A stretch of DNA of 64,000 nucleotides from Methanoculleus sediminis (GTDB taxonomy: Archaea; Halobacteriota; Methanomicrobia; Methanomicrobiales; Methanoculleaceae). Within the stretch, counting starts at the first letter, position 1; every line of letters starts with the position of its first letter. The position numbers were made by a program, and so were the translations under genes. The DNA is taken from assembly GCF_001017125.1 (NCBI RefSeq), contig NZ_JXOJ01000002.1:25801-89800 (forward strand), written 5' to 3'. Below the pieces are notes generated by a model. It saw only the letters and a program-made list of their open reading frames with translations, searched no databases and had not been told where the DNA came from. This document shows, piece by piece, positions 17,945 to 25,853 of the stretch.

Positions 17945-18370
17945 TCAGGGGGTGACGATCTCCAGCGTCGGCGGGACGAGCGCCGACGCTATCGCGTGGC
18001 AGATCCCGTTCGTGCAGAACGCGTCTGCCTCGACGATAGGGACACTGTTGACGGTGATTCCCCGATCGGACGAGCGTATGACAAGATCCGTCCCGAGGCT
18101 CGACCTGACCGCCGCGATGCTCCGGAGATCCTCCGAGGTCAACTGTCCCGGCACGACGTGGTAACTCGCGATGAGGAGGAGTTTGTCCGCGTCCTGCCGG
18201 ATCTCGTCCATCCGATCCGTGGGAACCCTTGAGAACGCCTCGTCCGTCGGGACAAAGACCGTGAACGGCCCTCTCTCGCGGAGCATCGGTTCCATGCCGG
18301 CAATCCGGACCAGATCGAGAAACACGCTGAGGTTCTCGGAGTCCTCCAGGGTTTCGATGATACTCTTCAT
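17945..18370 (-). CDS. Fasciclin (FAS1) domain protein, cytoplasmic type (array member 1)
   Basis: A 141-residue single FAS1 domain: MKSIIETLED, RERGPFTVFVPTDEAFSRVP, SYHVVPGQLTSEDL and CTNGICHAIASALVPPTLE. There is no signal peptide or membrane anchor, unlike most FAS1 proteins. The start at MKSI is chosen because two neighbouring paralogues start the same way and have GGGAG-type ribosome sites; a GTG nine bases upstream is possible. It is the most downstream of four tandem genes and has its own TATA box. Confidence 0.9.
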   Translation of the reverse strand: MKSIIETLEDSENLSVFLDLVRIAGMEPMLRERGPFTVFVPTDEAFSRVPTDRMDEIRQDADKLLLIASYHVVPGQLTSEDLRSIAAVRSSLGTDLVIRSSDRGITVNSVPIVEADAFCTNGICHAIASALVPPTLEIVTP

Positions 18371-18403
18371 TCTGCTCACTCCACGCGCACCACTAACCGT
18401 ACC

Positions 18404-18417
18404 GGATTATTTATACG
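18404..18417 (-). promoter_or_regulatory. TATA box of fasciclin array member 1
   Basis: On the minus strand the element reads GTATAAATAATCC, about 35-45 nt before the ATG at 18370. It lies in the short gap just upstream of the next paralogue's stop codon, so member 1 can be transcribed alone. Confidence 0.6.
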
Positions 18418-18423
18418 TTCCGG

Positions 18424-18855
18424 CTACCCGTGTGCGGCGATAGCCCTTGCAACGGGCGGGAGGAGCAGGGCGGAGACCGCGTGGCAGATCCCGTTGGTGC
18501 ACCACGCATCGGATTCCACGACCGCCACGTCGTTGACCAGCACCCCCTCCGGCGCAACCTCCACGGTCAGGTCATCGCCCTGGAGCGACCGGAGCGTCCG
18601 TATGCCGAGCAGATCGATCATGGAATGTACTCCGGGGACGATATGGTAGTTCAGGGTCTCGCCGAGCCGGTCGGCGTTCCGGCGAATCGCCTCGAGTTCT
18701 GACCGGGGGAGATCCCGGAACGCATCGTCGTCCGGGACGAAGAGCGTATACGGCCCTTCGGTGCTCAACCGCTCCTCCATGCCGGCCACCCATGCGAGGT
18801 CAAGAAACACGTCGAACGATCCCGATTCACGCAGAGTCGCGAGGATACTCTTCAT
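18424..18855 (-). CDS. Fasciclin (FAS1) domain protein, cytoplasmic type (array member 2)
   Basis: A 143-residue FAS1 domain: MKSILATLRESGSFDVFLDL, TEGPYTLFVPDDDAFRDLP, NYHIVPGVHSMIDLL and CTNGICHAVSALLLPP. Its closest relative in the window is array member 1, with which it shares the WCTNGICHA / FCTNGICHA end. There is no signal peptide. The start MKSIL at 18855 follows a GGGAG ribosome site. It is transcribed from its own TATA box at about 18892-18902. Confidence 0.9.
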   Translation of the reverse strand: MKSILATLRESGSFDVFLDLAWVAGMEERLSTEGPYTLFVPDDDAFRDLPRSELEAIRRNADRLGETLNYHIVPGVHSMIDLLGIRTLRSLQGDDLTVEVAPEGVLVNDVAVVESDAWCTNGICHAVSALLLPPVARAIAAHG

Positions 18856-18889
18856 GCGAACCAACTCCCGGCGGGAGATGGAGGGGCAT

Positions 18890-18906
18890 GAGTATATAAA
18901 ATTACG
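18890..18906 (-). promoter_or_regulatory. TATA box of fasciclin array member 2
   Basis: The minus strand reads CGTAATTTTATATACTC, a strong archaeal TATA element about 40 nt before the ATG. The CGTAATT lead-in also occurs in front of array member 3, so the promoter was probably duplicated with the gene. Confidence 0.65.
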
Positions 18907-18995
18907 TGTGGTTCCGCACGGCTTCGGGAGGCAGCACGGGGCCGGTTTCCGGCATCGCCCCGTTCCCGTCGCCAGAGATGCAGCCGGGCCCGAAC

Positions 18996-19424
18996 CTACC
19001 TCTTCACCCGCGCCTCGACCGCCCGCGGCAGGAGAACCCTGTCGATGACATGGTAGATGCCGTTCGTGCACTCGACGTCGGGCTGGATAACGCCGGCATC
19101 GTTCAGCCGTATCGCGGAAGGGGGGCCCGCGATATCCAGGTGATCCCCCTGCAGCGTCCTGATCGCCTCCATCCGTGAGAGCTCGTGCGTGGTGAGTTTG
19201 CCCTGGATCACGTGATACATGATCATCTCCGTGAGCCGATCCCGGTCGGCCGTGATAGCATCCAGCACCTCCCGGGAAAAATTGGAGTACGCCTCATTCG
19301 TCGGGAACAGTGCCGTATACTCTCCCCCACCCCGGAGCGTCTCCGCCATCCCTCCGGTCTGCAGCATCGCAACGGAGGTGCTCAACCGGTCGTCTTCCCG
19401 GGCCGTCTCAAAGATACTCTTCAT
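18996..19424 (-). CDS. Fasciclin (FAS1) domain protein, cytoplasmic type (array member 3)
   Basis: A 142-residue FAS1 domain: MKSIFETAREDDRLSTSVAM, GGGEYTALFPTNEAYSNFS, MYHVIQGKLTTHELSRM and CTNGIYHVIDRVLLP. It is more divergent than members 1 and 2. No signal peptide. The start follows GGGAGTTACCC. The promoter is a TATATATAATT element at 19451-19461. Confidence 0.88.
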   Translation of the reverse strand: MKSIFETAREDDRLSTSVAMLQTGGMAETLRGGGEYTALFPTNEAYSNFSREVLDAITADRDRLTEMIMYHVIQGKLTTHELSRMEAIRTLQGDHLDIAGPPSAIRLNDAGVIQPDVECTNGIYHVIDRVLLPRAVEARVKR

Positions 19425-19449
19425 GGGTAACTCCCAGGATCATCTGGCT

Positions 19450-19466
19450 AAATATATATAATTACG
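19450..19466 (-). promoter_or_regulatory. TATA box of fasciclin array member 3
   Basis: The minus strand reads CGTAATTATATATATTT. It shares the CGTAATT-TATATA arrangement with the promoter of array member 2 and lies about 30-40 nt before the ATG at 19424. Confidence 0.65.
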
Positions 19467-19586
19467 GCAATGGTTGCGCGGGCCCGGGGAGAGGGCGTCA
19501 GGCGTGAGGAGCGCCGTATCCTGCCGCCGTCTTCTGCCGGGAAAAAGAAAAGGGTTTCCGGCCGGACGAGGCACTCCGGCCCGGGT

Positions 19587-20033
19587 TCAAACGTTCGTCG
19601 ACAGGTAGGCCTGTTCGGCCTGCGCAAGCGTCGCAAAGGGAACGCTGTCGAGGGCATGGATGATGCCGTTCTCCACCTCGATGTCTCCCTCAAGCACGAC
19701 GGCCTCGTCCACCTGCGTGCCCCGGTCGGTATTCCTGACCATGATGGTATTCCCTTCGACGGTCTGCACGACGTTCTTTGAGAGGAGCGATTCAAGCGTG
19801 CATTTATGATTGCCGATCGTGAAGAAGTCGATCAGGTGCGAGAGCATCTGCTTGTCGTTCAAGATCATCGACCGGTTCGGCTCGGGGATCGCATCCCATG
19901 CCGAGTCGACCGGAGCAAAGAACGTCATCGGCCCTTCGCCCTGCAGCATCTCCTCTTCACCGACGGTCCGGATGATCTCGACGAGCCGGCCGAACCTGCT
20001 GTCGTTCTGCAACATATCAAAGATCTTCACCAT
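19587..20033 (-). CDS. Fasciclin (FAS1) domain protein, cytoplasmic type (array member 4)
   Basis: A 148-residue FAS1 domain, the most divergent of the array: MVKIFDMLQNDSRFGRLVEI, GEGPMTFFAPVDSAWDAIP, LIDFFTIGNHKCTLESLLSK and VENGIIHALDSVPFATL. The usual YHV segment reads FFTIGNHK instead. No signal peptide. The start MVKIF is chosen over a longer frame because of the GGGAGG ribosome site upstream; a TATATA element lies at about 20072-20079. Confidence 0.88.
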   Translation of the reverse strand: MVKIFDMLQNDSRFGRLVEIIRTVGEEEMLQGEGPMTFFAPVDSAWDAIPEPNRSMILNDKQMLSHLIDFFTIGNHKCTLESLLSKNVVQTVEGNTIMVRNTDRGTQVDEAVVLEGDIEVENGIIHALDSVPFATLAQAEQAYLSTNV

Positions 20034-20069
20034 ATCAGGTACCTCCCTGTAGGGCGGTTCGTGGTATGT

Positions 20070-20082
20070 TCTCATATATAGG
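20070..20082 (-). promoter_or_regulatory. TATA box of fasciclin array member 4
   Basis: CTATATATGAG on the minus strand, about 40 nt before the ATG at 20033. A second AT-rich element (ATAATAATCC) lies just upstream. Confidence 0.55.
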
Positions 20083-20156
20083 GATTATTATATGCAGAAA
20101 AATATAGTGGCACAGAGATACGCGCCTCCCGCGAAGACCGGGCAGCAAAAAGGCCG

Positions 20157-20732
20157 TCACTCGCGAAGCCGGTCGGCGATATACCCCTCGAGGAGTTCGA
20201 GCGCCTCCCACTCCCGGGCGCCGCCGCACTTCCGGGCGAGAGCGGTGTGGTGCTCGATCAGCCGCCCGAGCCATGGGTCGCGGTTCCTGACGTAGCGGGT
20301 GGCATGGACGGTGGCGTCCACGATGCTCGCAAAGCCCCGGTTCACCGGGTGCAGCCGGAGATCCAGCACCTCCTCTTTTAAGGGGCTGAGCCGCACGACG
20401 ATCGACTCGTCGCCCGAGCGCTCCACGTCGGCGGCAAACGCGGCCCAGGCCTCCGCGTCGCGAAGGCGGAAGACGGCCGTCCCGTCGATCACTTCGGAGA
20501 CGAAGGCGTCCATTGGAAGGTCGTCGAACGCGGTTTTGACGTAGATCACGGGATCGAAGACGAAGTTCGCCACCACCCGGTGGTCCCGGGCGATGTTTTT
20601 GGCGGTGTGGCTTCCCCGGAACAGAACCATGTGCAGGGAGCCGTTCCGGTTGATGATCCCCATGGGAGCGGCGTTGTGGTCGGTGGTCGCGATCACCTCG
20701 TTGATCCCCTCGGTCAGCAGTCCCACTGCCAT
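20157..20732 (-). CDS. DUF447 family protein
   Basis: A 191-residue protein of the DUF447 type: LLTEGINEVIATTDHNAAPM, LHMVLFRGSHTAKNI, VANFVFDPVIYVKTAFDDLP and a C-terminal HHTALARKCGG helix. The fold of this family resembles flavin-reductase split barrels. It overlaps the CitG-like gene upstream by 19 bp, so translation is coupled. Co-occurrence with CitG-like genes in methanogens and methylotrophs hints at C1-carrier cofactor metabolism; that is inference. Confidence 0.8.
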   Translation of the reverse strand: MAVGLLTEGINEVIATTDHNAAPMGIINRNGSLHMVLFRGSHTAKNIARDHRVVANFVFDPVIYVKTAFDDLPMDAFVSEVIDGTAVFRLRDAEAWAAFAADVERSGDESIVVRLSPLKEEVLDLRLHPVNRGFASIVDATVHATRYVRNRDPWLGRLIEHHTALARKCGGAREWEALELLEGYIADRLRE

Positions 20733-21520
20733 CCCTCCCCGAGCGCCACGTATATCCCGGCGATGGTGATGTCGGCGATCGAGCCCGGGTTGATCCCGGC
20801 GGAGACGCACTCGGCATCGAAGGCGGCAAGGTCGCGCCTCCCGTCGATCACCTCCGCCGCAGACCGCATCGTCTCCTCCGCTGTCTCCATCCCGTGCTTC
20901 TTCGCGATGAAGGTGTCCGGCACCGACGCGAGGAGGTCGAGGAACGCTGCGGCGATCGACGCCCTGCCGCACCCGTGCGCATGAAGCAGGTCGGCGCACC
21001 GGCGGGTCAGGGCAAATCCGTTCGTCCACTCCGCTGCGACCATGTCCCGGGGCGCCGAGTAGGCCATGATGTCGGCAAGCGTCATCCCCCGCTCCCGGAT
21101 GGCGGCGACCGAGGCCGGGTCGTTCACGTCCAGGTCGTCGCTCTCCGCCATCCGGACGCTCGTGAGGCCGAACGCCGCGTAGAACTCGACTGCGTCCTCG
21201 ACGTCGGTTGCGGCGACGATCCGCCGCGCCCCGTCGATATCTCCCCCGAGGACGAGGGGGATGAGGAGGATGAACGCTCCGAAATGGGTATTTCCCCCGG
21301 AATGGCCGTTCGTGCGCATGACCGCCTCCCGGATAAGGTTCCCGACACGGCCGCCGGTCTTCTCGGCCGCATCGAAGACAGGACGGGCGAGGAACGCCGA
21401 GGCAAGGAAATGCTCGAGACGGGTGTCCGGATAGTCGTGGCACCTGTCCACGTTCCCGGGTTTCGGGTAGGCGCAGACCTCCAGCATCATCGCCATCTGC
21501 GCACGTTCAGCTCGATTCAT
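20714..21520 (-). CDS. Triphosphoribosyl-dephospho-CoA synthase (CitG) family protein
   Basis: A 268-residue all-helical protein with CitG-family motifs: EVCAYPKPGNVDRCHDY near the N-terminus, GGRVGNLIREAV, GHSGGNTHFGAFILLIPLV (residues about 77-95), DTFIAKKHG, and a C-terminal INPGSIADITIAGIYVAL. CitG joins ATP and dephospho-CoA in bacteria; archaeal relatives lack citrate lyase, so the real substrate is unknown. The start MNRAERAQ overlaps the marker 9 stop by 14 bp; another ATG 18 bp upstream is possible. Confidence 0.8.
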   Translation of the reverse strand: MNRAERAQMAMMLEVCAYPKPGNVDRCHDYPDTRLEHFLASAFLARPVFDAAEKTGGRVGNLIREAVMRTNGHSGGNTHFGAFILLIPLVLGGDIDGARRIVAATDVEDAVEFYAAFGLTSVRMAESDDLDVNDPASVAAIRERGMTLADIMAYSAPRDMVAAEWTNGFALTRRCADLLHAHGCGRASIAAAFLDLLASVPDTFIAKKHGMETAEETMRSAAEVIDGRRDLAAFDAECVSAGINPGSIADITIAGIYVALGEGWQWDC

Positions 21521-22646
21521 CGGCAGGTTCTTCTTCATCGAATATCCTGTGCATGATCTTTTCAGCGAGGTGGTGCTTGCACCGCATGTACTCCCGCGCA
21601 GAGAGGCCCTTCTTCTCAAGCGTCATGTTGCGGAACATGCAGGGAGAACTGATCTTGCAGCACCAGGCGAGGCTCCCGAAACAGGTGCTCTTCCCGTCTT
21701 CGAGCGGGGTTCCCTTCACCGCCTCCTGTTTGAACTTCAGGTAGTCGTCGCGGGAGAGGCCGACCTTATCGAGGGCCGGGAGGAGCGGGCAGGCCTTCAC
21801 CGGCATGCAGCAGAAAGTGAGCGCCCTGATATCGCCGCCGCGGCAGAGCTGCTTCGGGGCGTTGTACCAGCCGCCCTCTTCTGCCGACCGGGTGATGGCG
21901 GCATCGAGGCCCGCGAGCGTCCAGGTGTCGGACTGCCGGGCAAGCGAGACGAGGTCCGCCCCGTGGGAGAAGGCGTCCATCGCTTTTTCGAAGGTGGTGA
22001 TGGAGTTGTTCGCGATCAGCGTCAAAGGGGAGGCGTTGCGGATCTGGCGGACCTTGTTGTGCCCGAAGTCCATCAGGTCGACGTGGAGGATATCCGCCCC
22101 CGCCTTCCAGACGGTGCGGGCGAGAACTGCGTCGTCGGCGGCGACACCGGCCCGGATCTTCACCGAGACGGTCACGTCCTCGGCCTTCAGCGCCCGGACG
22201 ATCTCGACGAGTTTCGCCGGGTGCCGGAGGAGATGCTCGCCGCATCCGGCCTCAAGCATCGCCGGCTGCCTGCAGTGGGCGTCGATCTCGTAGACCACGG
22301 CGTCCTCGAACGCCCGGGCGACCCCGGCGTAGGAGGCGGGCGTGCTCCCGCGGAGGTTGAGGCCCGTAACGACGTCGCTCTGTTTCAGGGCTTCAACCTC
22401 GCGGCCCAGCGCTTCGATGGGGTCGTCGTACAAAAACTCTTTGCGACCCTCCTCTGCCATCCGCCGGCTTGCCTCGAGGGTGGGGGCGTCGATCGAGTAG
22501 CCCCCGATGAACGCTGCCCCGACATGGTCGGCCCGCTCAAGAACGTATGCCGCATCCACGATCCCGGCCATGGATGCTATTGCCACCGGTGTTTTCACGA
22601 TCCGATCGTTTATGAGGAGCTCAAAACGATCATATGCTTCCATCAT
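21507..22646 (-). CDS. Methanogenesis marker protein 9 (DUS-like TIM barrel with Cys-rich C-terminus)
   Basis: A 379-residue protein. Residues 1-250 resemble the dihydrouridine synthase barrel (VVTGLNLRGSTPASYAG, VSVKIRAGVAADDAVLA, ADILHVDLMDFGHNKV). The C-terminal part is Cys-rich: LTFCCMPVKACPLL, STCFGSLAWCCKISSPCMF and MRCKHHL, suggesting bound metal or Fe-S. This architecture is that of the methanogenesis marker 9 family, found essentially only in methanogens; its reaction is not established. ATG at 22646 overlaps the nuclease stop in an ATGA arrangement. Confidence 0.85.
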   Translation of the reverse strand: MMEAYDRFELLINDRIVKTPVAIASMAGIVDAAYVLERADHVGAAFIGGYSIDAPTLEASRRMAEEGRKEFLYDDPIEALGREVEALKQSDVVTGLNLRGSTPASYAGVARAFEDAVVYEIDAHCRQPAMLEAGCGEHLLRHPAKLVEIVRALKAEDVTVSVKIRAGVAADDAVLARTVWKAGADILHVDLMDFGHNKVRQIRNASPLTLIANNSITTFEKAMDAFSHGADLVSLARQSDTWTLAGLDAAITRSAEEGGWYNAPKQLCRGGDIRALTFCCMPVKACPLLPALDKVGLSRDDYLKFKQEAVKGTPLEDGKSTCFGSLAWCCKISSPCMFRNMTLEKKGLSAREYMRCKHHLAEKIMHRIFDEEEPADESS

Positions 22647-23140
22647 ACTTCTCCATCAGTTGGCAGTGAGAGAGGATATTGATTTGTGTCGAGTCCCGGC
22701 AGATCGTACTCCTCACCGGAGCGGTCGAGCGTACAGCAGAGCCGGAAATCGTCTATCGAGATGCCCGGGACGTTCCCGTAGTAGCCGAGCACCGTGTCCC
22801 AGGGCATGAGGTATGCCTCCTTCGCCCTCCCCGCACCGAACCGGAACTCCACGGCAAGGAACCCCCGGCGGCCGGTCTTCCTGATGAAGTCGGTGATCGC
22901 GTCGACCTGGTGGACGTTGTTTTTGTCGGAGTGAAAGTGCTGGGAGAAGTAAATCTTCTTGCCCGATATCGACTTGCACTCGATGGCCAGATAGTAGCGG
23001 GGGTCGAGGGAGTCCACGAGGACGTCGACGTACTGGGTATTGAATTTGCTCTGCTTGAGCCGGTAGGCGAACCCGTGGATCTGCCGGTGCGTGAAGAATC
23101 GGTTGATGCAATACGTGATCTCCCGTTCGAAGTTTGCCAT
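22643..23140 (-). CDS. Hjc-like PD-(D/E)XK nuclease (Holliday junction resolvase-like)
   Basis: A 165-residue protein. The start MANFEREITYCINRFF resembles archaeal Hjc, followed by KFNTQYVDVLVDS and YYLAIECKSIS, giving the D...ExK metal site, then QVDAITDFIRKTGRRGFLAV. The C-terminal 60 residues extend beyond classical Hjc. It is the first gene of a four-gene overlapping operon with marker 9. Role in junction resolution is likely by family; why it is coupled to a methanogenesis marker is unclear. Confidence 0.75.
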   Translation of the reverse strand: MANFEREITYCINRFFTHRQIHGFAYRLKQSKFNTQYVDVLVDSLDPRYYLAIECKSISGKKIYFSQHFHSDKNNVHQVDAITDFIRKTGRRGFLAVEFRFGAGRAKEAYLMPWDTVLGYYGNVPGISIDDFRLCCTLDRSGEEYDLPGLDTNQYPLSLPTDGEV

Positions 23141-23183
23141 CAGATAAGTTTTGGATCGGGGCCTTAAAAACAATCGGTAATTA

Positions 23184-23193
23184 TTTTAATATA
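23184..23193 (+). promoter_or_regulatory. TATA box of the F430 biosynthesis operon
   Basis: TTTAATATAG lies about 25 nt before the ATG of cfbA, so the message is probably leaderless. The 75-bp gap must also hold the divergent promoter of the Hjc-like gene. Confidence 0.6.
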
Positions 23194-23215
23194 GCATCGT
23201 AGTACCTTGTAACAT

Positions 23216-23623
23216 ATGGCTATGAAAGGCATGTTACTGGTCGGACACGGGAGCAAACTCCCCTACAATAAGGAACTCATCGAGACCACCGCAAAACTCA
23301 TCGCCGAAAAGACGGATGATTACATCGTCAAGCCCGGATTCATGAGCCTCAACACCCCGACGGTGGAGGAGCAGCTCGAGGCGTTCCGGGACGAGAATAT
23401 CGAGATGCTGGTCGTCGTCCCGCTCTTCCTCGCAAAAGGCGTCCACATCAACCAGGACATCCCCGAGATCCTCGGCCTCCCGAAAGGAGAGCGGCGCGGC
23501 ACGTTCCAGCTGAACGGGAAGGCGGTGCCGCTCGTCTACGCCAACCCCATCGGCAGCGACCCGCTCCTTGCCGAACTGATGCTGAAGAACGCGTCCGACG
23601 CGATCGCCGAACTGAAACCCTGA
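23216..23623 (+). CDS. cfbA: Sirohydrochlorin nickelochelatase CfbA
   Basis: A 135-residue small CbiX-type chelatase: MLLVGHGSKLPYN with the catalytic His, GFMSLNTPTVEEQL, VVVPLFLAKGVHINQDIP with the second His, and a typical short length of about 130. In methanogens this enzyme inserts nickel into sirohydrochlorin, the first step towards coenzyme F430. It is followed by cfbE, cfbD and cfbB, which makes the assignment secure over cobalt chelation. Confidence 0.93.
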   Translation: MAMKGMLLVGHGSKLPYNKELIETTAKLIAEKTDDYIVKPGFMSLNTPTVEEQLEAFRDENIEMLVVVPLFLAKGVHINQDIPEILGLPKGERRGTFQLNGKAVPLVYANPIGSDPLLAELMLKNASDAIAELKP

Positions 23624-23628
23624 ACAAT

Positions 23629-24786
23629 ATGCGAATCCTGGTGCTGGATACCATCCACGGCGGGGCGGAACTCGCCGGGGCGCTCCGTGGTGCCGGCCAC
23701 CAGGTGGACGAGGTGGACGTCTACCGGGGGCAGGCCGGCATCTCCATCGAGGAGGCGCTCGTCCGCACCTACGATCTCGTCACCGCACCGGTCCACCTCG
23801 ATCCCGATCACCCGCTTCTCCGGCGGCACGGCCCCGCTGTCTCGCACCACGAGGCGGTGAAGAGGATTCTCGACAGCGGCCGGCTCCCGCACCCCTTCGT
23901 CGAGATCACCGGGACGCGGGGAAAGACCACGACCGCCCACGCCCTCGCAACGCTCCTGCCGGGCCCGGGCGTCCTGCACACCTCGACCGGGACCTACCGC
24001 TACCCGGAGCGGGAACTGCTCTGGAAGAAGAGCATCACGCCGGCCTCCCTTATCCCGGCGGCGCTCGAGGCGGTACGGATCGGCGGCTGGCTGGTCGCCG
24101 AAGAGTCGCTCGGGGTCACCGCCGCCGGGGACGTGGCGGTGCTGACCTCGCCGGAGGACTACCCGGTCGCGGCGGGGAAGAAGCGCGCGGTCGCGGAGAA
24201 GTGCCGGCTGCTCTCCCGGGCGAAGACGGTCGTGCTCCCGCCGGGGATCGATCTGCCGGGAGCGGTCGCGGTCGACGGGGTGGTGTCCTTCGAGGGGCAG
24301 ACCTGCCGGTACGCCGGGAACGGGATCGCCGGATCGTTTGAAAACCCGCTCTGCACCCTTCCGGGCTACCGGACGCCGCTTTCACTCGCGGCCGCGACCG
24401 TCTGCGTGCTCGGGATCGATCCTTCTCCCCTCGGGCGGTTTACCGCCCTTCCCGGCCGGATGGCGGCCCGGTGGGAGGGGGATATCCTGATCGTCGACAA
24501 CGCGAACAGCGGGACGAACATGGCGACCACCGTTGAAGCCGCGCGCTACGCGAGGGAACTCTCCGGCGGCGCACCCCTGACCCTGGTCATCGGCGAGGAG
24601 GCCAGGGCGATCTGCGAGGGGTTCTCAAGAAATGAGGTCCTGCGGACGGTATCGACCGTCGCTCCTGCGGAGACGATCTACGTGGGGGAGGGGCATCCCG
24701 CGGCGACGCTTGAATCGGGGCTCGATGCCGCCAGAAAGATCACCCCGGAGGGCGCGATCGTCCTCGCGGTAAAGACGTGGAGATGA
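23629..24786 (+). CDS. cfbE: Coenzyme F430 synthase CfbE (Mur ligase-like)
   Basis: A 385-residue MurE-like ATP-dependent enzyme. It has EITGTRGKTTTAHALA (P-loop, residues about 91-106), a central VAEESLGVTAAGDVAVLTSP segment, and a ligase C-terminal domain (GRMAARWEGDILIVDNANSG). It closes the last ring using ATP, giving F430 from its seco precursor. It begins 5 bp after cfbA and overlaps cfbD by 10 bp or less. Confidence 0.9.
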   Translation: MRILVLDTIHGGAELAGALRGAGHQVDEVDVYRGQAGISIEEALVRTYDLVTAPVHLDPDHPLLRRHGPAVSHHEAVKRILDSGRLPHPFVEITGTRGKTTTAHALATLLPGPGVLHTSTGTYRYPERELLWKKSITPASLIPAALEAVRIGGWLVAEESLGVTAAGDVAVLTSPEDYPVAAGKKRAVAEKCRLLSRAKTVVLPPGIDLPGAVAVDGVVSFEGQTCRYAGNGIAGSFENPLCTLPGYRTPLSLAAATVCVLGIDPSPLGRFTALPGRMAARWEGDILIVDNANSGTNMATTVEAARYARELSGGAPLTLVIGEEARAICEGFSRNEVLRTVSTVAPAETIYVGEGHPAATLESGLDAARKITPEGAIVLAVKTWR

Positions 24787-25853
24787 GTATGGACTACATT
24801 CAACCAAGACCGAGTTCTATCGTCGCGGCGCTGTATACCGCCCGCGACCTGGGGGTGGACGTGGCGATCCTCCACGGCCCGTCGGGCTGCTCGTTCAAGC
24901 ACGCCCGTCTCCTCGAAGAGGACGGCATGCGGGTGCTGACGACCTCGCTTGCCGACAACGAGTTCATCTTCGGCGGGCACGATCCGCTGATGCGGGTGCT
25001 CCGCTACGCAGAGGAGACGTTCTCGCCCCGCCGGATGGCGGTCGTCGGGACGTGTGTCTCGATGATCATCGGGGAAGACCTCCAGTCCGCGATCCACGAT
25101 GCGGGGGTAGAGACCCCGGCGATCGCCGTGGATATCCACGCCGGATTCCGCGAGAACATCGACGGGGTGATTGCGACGCTCGAGCCCGCCGCTGCCGCGG
25201 GCTGGATCAGCGCCGACGAACTTGAGCGCCAGCGATTCCTTTTAGCGAAGGCAAACGAGGTGGAGCGGCTGCGGGGAGCGGCTTCACGGACCTACATCGA
25301 GCCCTCCCGCGGCGACCTCAAGCACGTCGCGGCGGAACGCCTCGTCGAACTCGCCGACTCGGGCGCGAGGGGGGTCGCAGTCATGAACGCGAAGAAAGAG
25401 ACCGCCTACATGTTCGCCGACGAGCTGATCGCGCTCCACGACGCCTGCCCGGAGGCCGCCGTCACCTACGTCGCGAACCTCGAAGGCCGCGGCCTCCCGA
25501 AGGTCGGGGAGGACGCCGCCCGGATCCTCGCCGGGATGCGGGAGCGCGGGGTCGACCCCGAACTCCTCGGGGCGCTCGACGAGTACGGGGCAAACGGCCC
25601 CGCGATCGGGGAGCGGATCCGGGAGATTGCACCGGATTTCGCCCTGATGGTCGGGGTTCCGCACGCCGTCCCGCCGGAGTACACGGAAGGCATCGAGGTC
25701 TTCTCGGTCACGAACGGCCCCCGGCAGGTGGCGCCGCTCCGGGAGATGGGGCACCGGCACATCATGGTCGAGATCGACCTGCACCCCAAGACCCTCGGCG
25801 TCCGGGATATCGTCGCAAGCGAGTTCGGGGAAGTCCTGCGGAGCATGCGATGA
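24777..25853 (+). CDS. cfbD: Ni-sirohydrochlorin a,c-diamide reductive cyclase, catalytic subunit CfbD
   Basis: A NifD-like protein of about 358 residues with LHGPSGCSFKHARLLEEDG and VVGTCVSMIIGEDL providing cluster cysteines, and the C-terminal MVEIDLHPKTLGVRDI. With the reductase CfbC it reduces and cyclises the nickel macrocycle. CfbC (NifH-like) is not found in this window. Alternative starts at 24783 or 24789 remove the overlap with cfbE. Confidence 0.92.
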   Translation: MEMSMDYIQPRPSSIVAALYTARDLGVDVAILHGPSGCSFKHARLLEEDGMRVLTTSLADNEFIFGGHDPLMRVLRYAEETFSPRRMAVVGTCVSMIIGEDLQSAIHDAGVETPAIAVDIHAGFRENIDGVIATLEPAAAAGWISADELERQRFLLAKANEVERLRGAASRTYIEPSRGDLKHVAAERLVELADSGARGVAVMNAKKETAYMFADELIALHDACPEAAVTYVANLEGRGLPKVGEDAARILAGMRERGVDPELLGALDEYGANGPAIGERIREIAPDFALMVGVPHAVPPEYTEGIEVFSVTNGPRQVAPLREMGHRHIMVEIDLHPKTLGVRDIVASEFGEVLRSMR

